From positions 1 through 64,000 of IMG/VR virus record IMGVR_UViG_3300020203_000008: a stretch of DNA of 64,000 nucleotides, one strand, 5' to 3'. The position numbers and the translations under genes are program-made. Numbering within the stretch: the first letter of the stretch is position 1; the number at the start of each line of letters is the position of its first letter. The DNA comes from a virus. The notes under the pieces were generated by a model. It had not been told where the DNA came from and ran no database searches. It worked only from the letters and a program-made list of their open reading frames with translations. Positions 63,579 through 64,000 of the stretch are shown piece after piece.

Positions 63579-64000
63579 TGTCAGAAGCTGAAGCGAATGT
63601 TGTGATAGCGGGAGATCCTGAACTAGGAACGATCGTACTGAATAATACCGAAATTTCGGATGATGCTATTAGGGAGTCACTTGTCCAGCAACATCCTGAA
63701 GTAGCTTCCATGATTCGTTGGGGGGCTTCTACTCAGCGTCGTCCAACTAGTGGCGGTCTCTTTGAGCGTGATCGTTATGTTACTCCCTCTTCGATTTATG
63801 ATCAGATGCGAGTAGCACAAGACGCACTTGAAAATGACGATGTGTGTTCTGGTGTTCTCGAATCTACTGAAGCTCTTGCCTTTAACAAGATGAGCGTTCA
63901 GTCTTTCGAAGAAGACGAAGAAGATATTTGGAATCAGATTGCAGCAGACCTAGATCTTGATTCACGAATGCGCGAGATGTGGAGAGAACTGTTTTCCGTT
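63578..64000 (+). CDS. portal protein, N-terminal part (cut by window end)
   Basis: 141 codons are visible and open to the edge. IYDQMRVAQDALENDDVCSG followed by LESTEALAFNKMS is the typical N-terminal text of actinophage portal proteins that follow the terminase. ATG 63578 overlaps the previous TAA. The portal forms the dodecameric DNA channel of the head. Confidence 0.8.
   Translation, partial: MSEAEANVVIAGDPELGTIVLNNTEISDDAIRESLVQQHPEVASMIRWGASTQRRPTSGGLFERDRYVTPSSIYDQMRVAQDALENDDVCSGVLESTEALAFNKMSVQSFEEDEEDIWNQIAADLDLDSRMREMWRELFSV

Noticed and set aside
1-64000. CRISPR array, insertion sequence or integrase
   Set aside because: No regularly spaced repeats, transposase or recombinase motif was seen.
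1-64000. General recoding of UAG as sense throughout the phage
   Set aside because: Many genes end normally at TAG with short or absent in-frame extensions, so only the PTH2 gene clearly needs suppression.

Overview
The window is part of a large double-stranded DNA tailed phage of an actinobacterium. The evidence is a WhiB-type iron-sulfur regulator, an actinophage-style portal N-terminus, an Rpf-like transglycosylase, a dense tRNA array with a tmRNA, two inteins in the large terminase, and roughly balanced base composition. The right edge cuts the portal gene and no integrase is visible, so lifestyle is not settled.

Layout. 1-4602: two host-attachment proteins (beta-helix tailspike, long tail fibre). 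4868-12413: small early/accessory genes including a Cro/C1-type regulator behind a palindromic operator, a peptidyl-tRNA hydrolase (PTH2) gene carrying an in-frame amber codon, two tRNA-like minihelices, an amber-suppressor tRNA, an oligoribonuclease and a second beta-helix protein. 12458-16229: four tRNAs, a GGQ release-factor-like hydrolase, an HNH nuclease, WhiB and many overlapping small zinc-knuckle or coiled-coil genes. 16334-20188: a metallophosphoesterase and a GC-rich block of short paralogous genes. 20178-22875: sugar-nucleotide epimerase and a lipoprotein signal peptidase. 23170-34012: an array of 34 further tRNA genes plus tmRNA, interleaved with small genes, a ferredoxin and a cytosine-5 methyltransferase. 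34797-36719: a reverse-strand operon with HU and zinc-ribbon proteins. 36828-37228: a structured non-coding divergent region. 37296-44047: metallophosphoesterase, holin/endolysin pair and virion proteins. 44135-44737: a lone reverse-strand transglycosylase. 44872-46506: small genes and a RusA-like resolvase. 46503-58243: a glycosyltransferase/methyltransferase/epimerase island. 58276-64000: DNA packaging genes (candidate small terminase, intein-split large terminase, portal).

How it fits together. I count 39 tRNA genes that together cover all 20 amino acids and include a CUA-anticodon suppressor. The phage also carries three kinds of ribosome-rescue or peptidyl-tRNA function: tmRNA, PTH2 and a GGQ hydrolase. 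Several genes end inside the 5' part of the next tRNA, so tRNA processing would be expected to cut their mRNAs before the stop codon, which would create a need for rescue. The PTH2 gene cannot be read in full unless its fifth codon, UAG, is suppressed, and the suppressor tRNA lies 129 bases downstream. This amber-gated PTH2 / tRNA-mimic / suppressor module is the most unusual thing in the window. All function calls come from reading sequence motifs; no database search was run.
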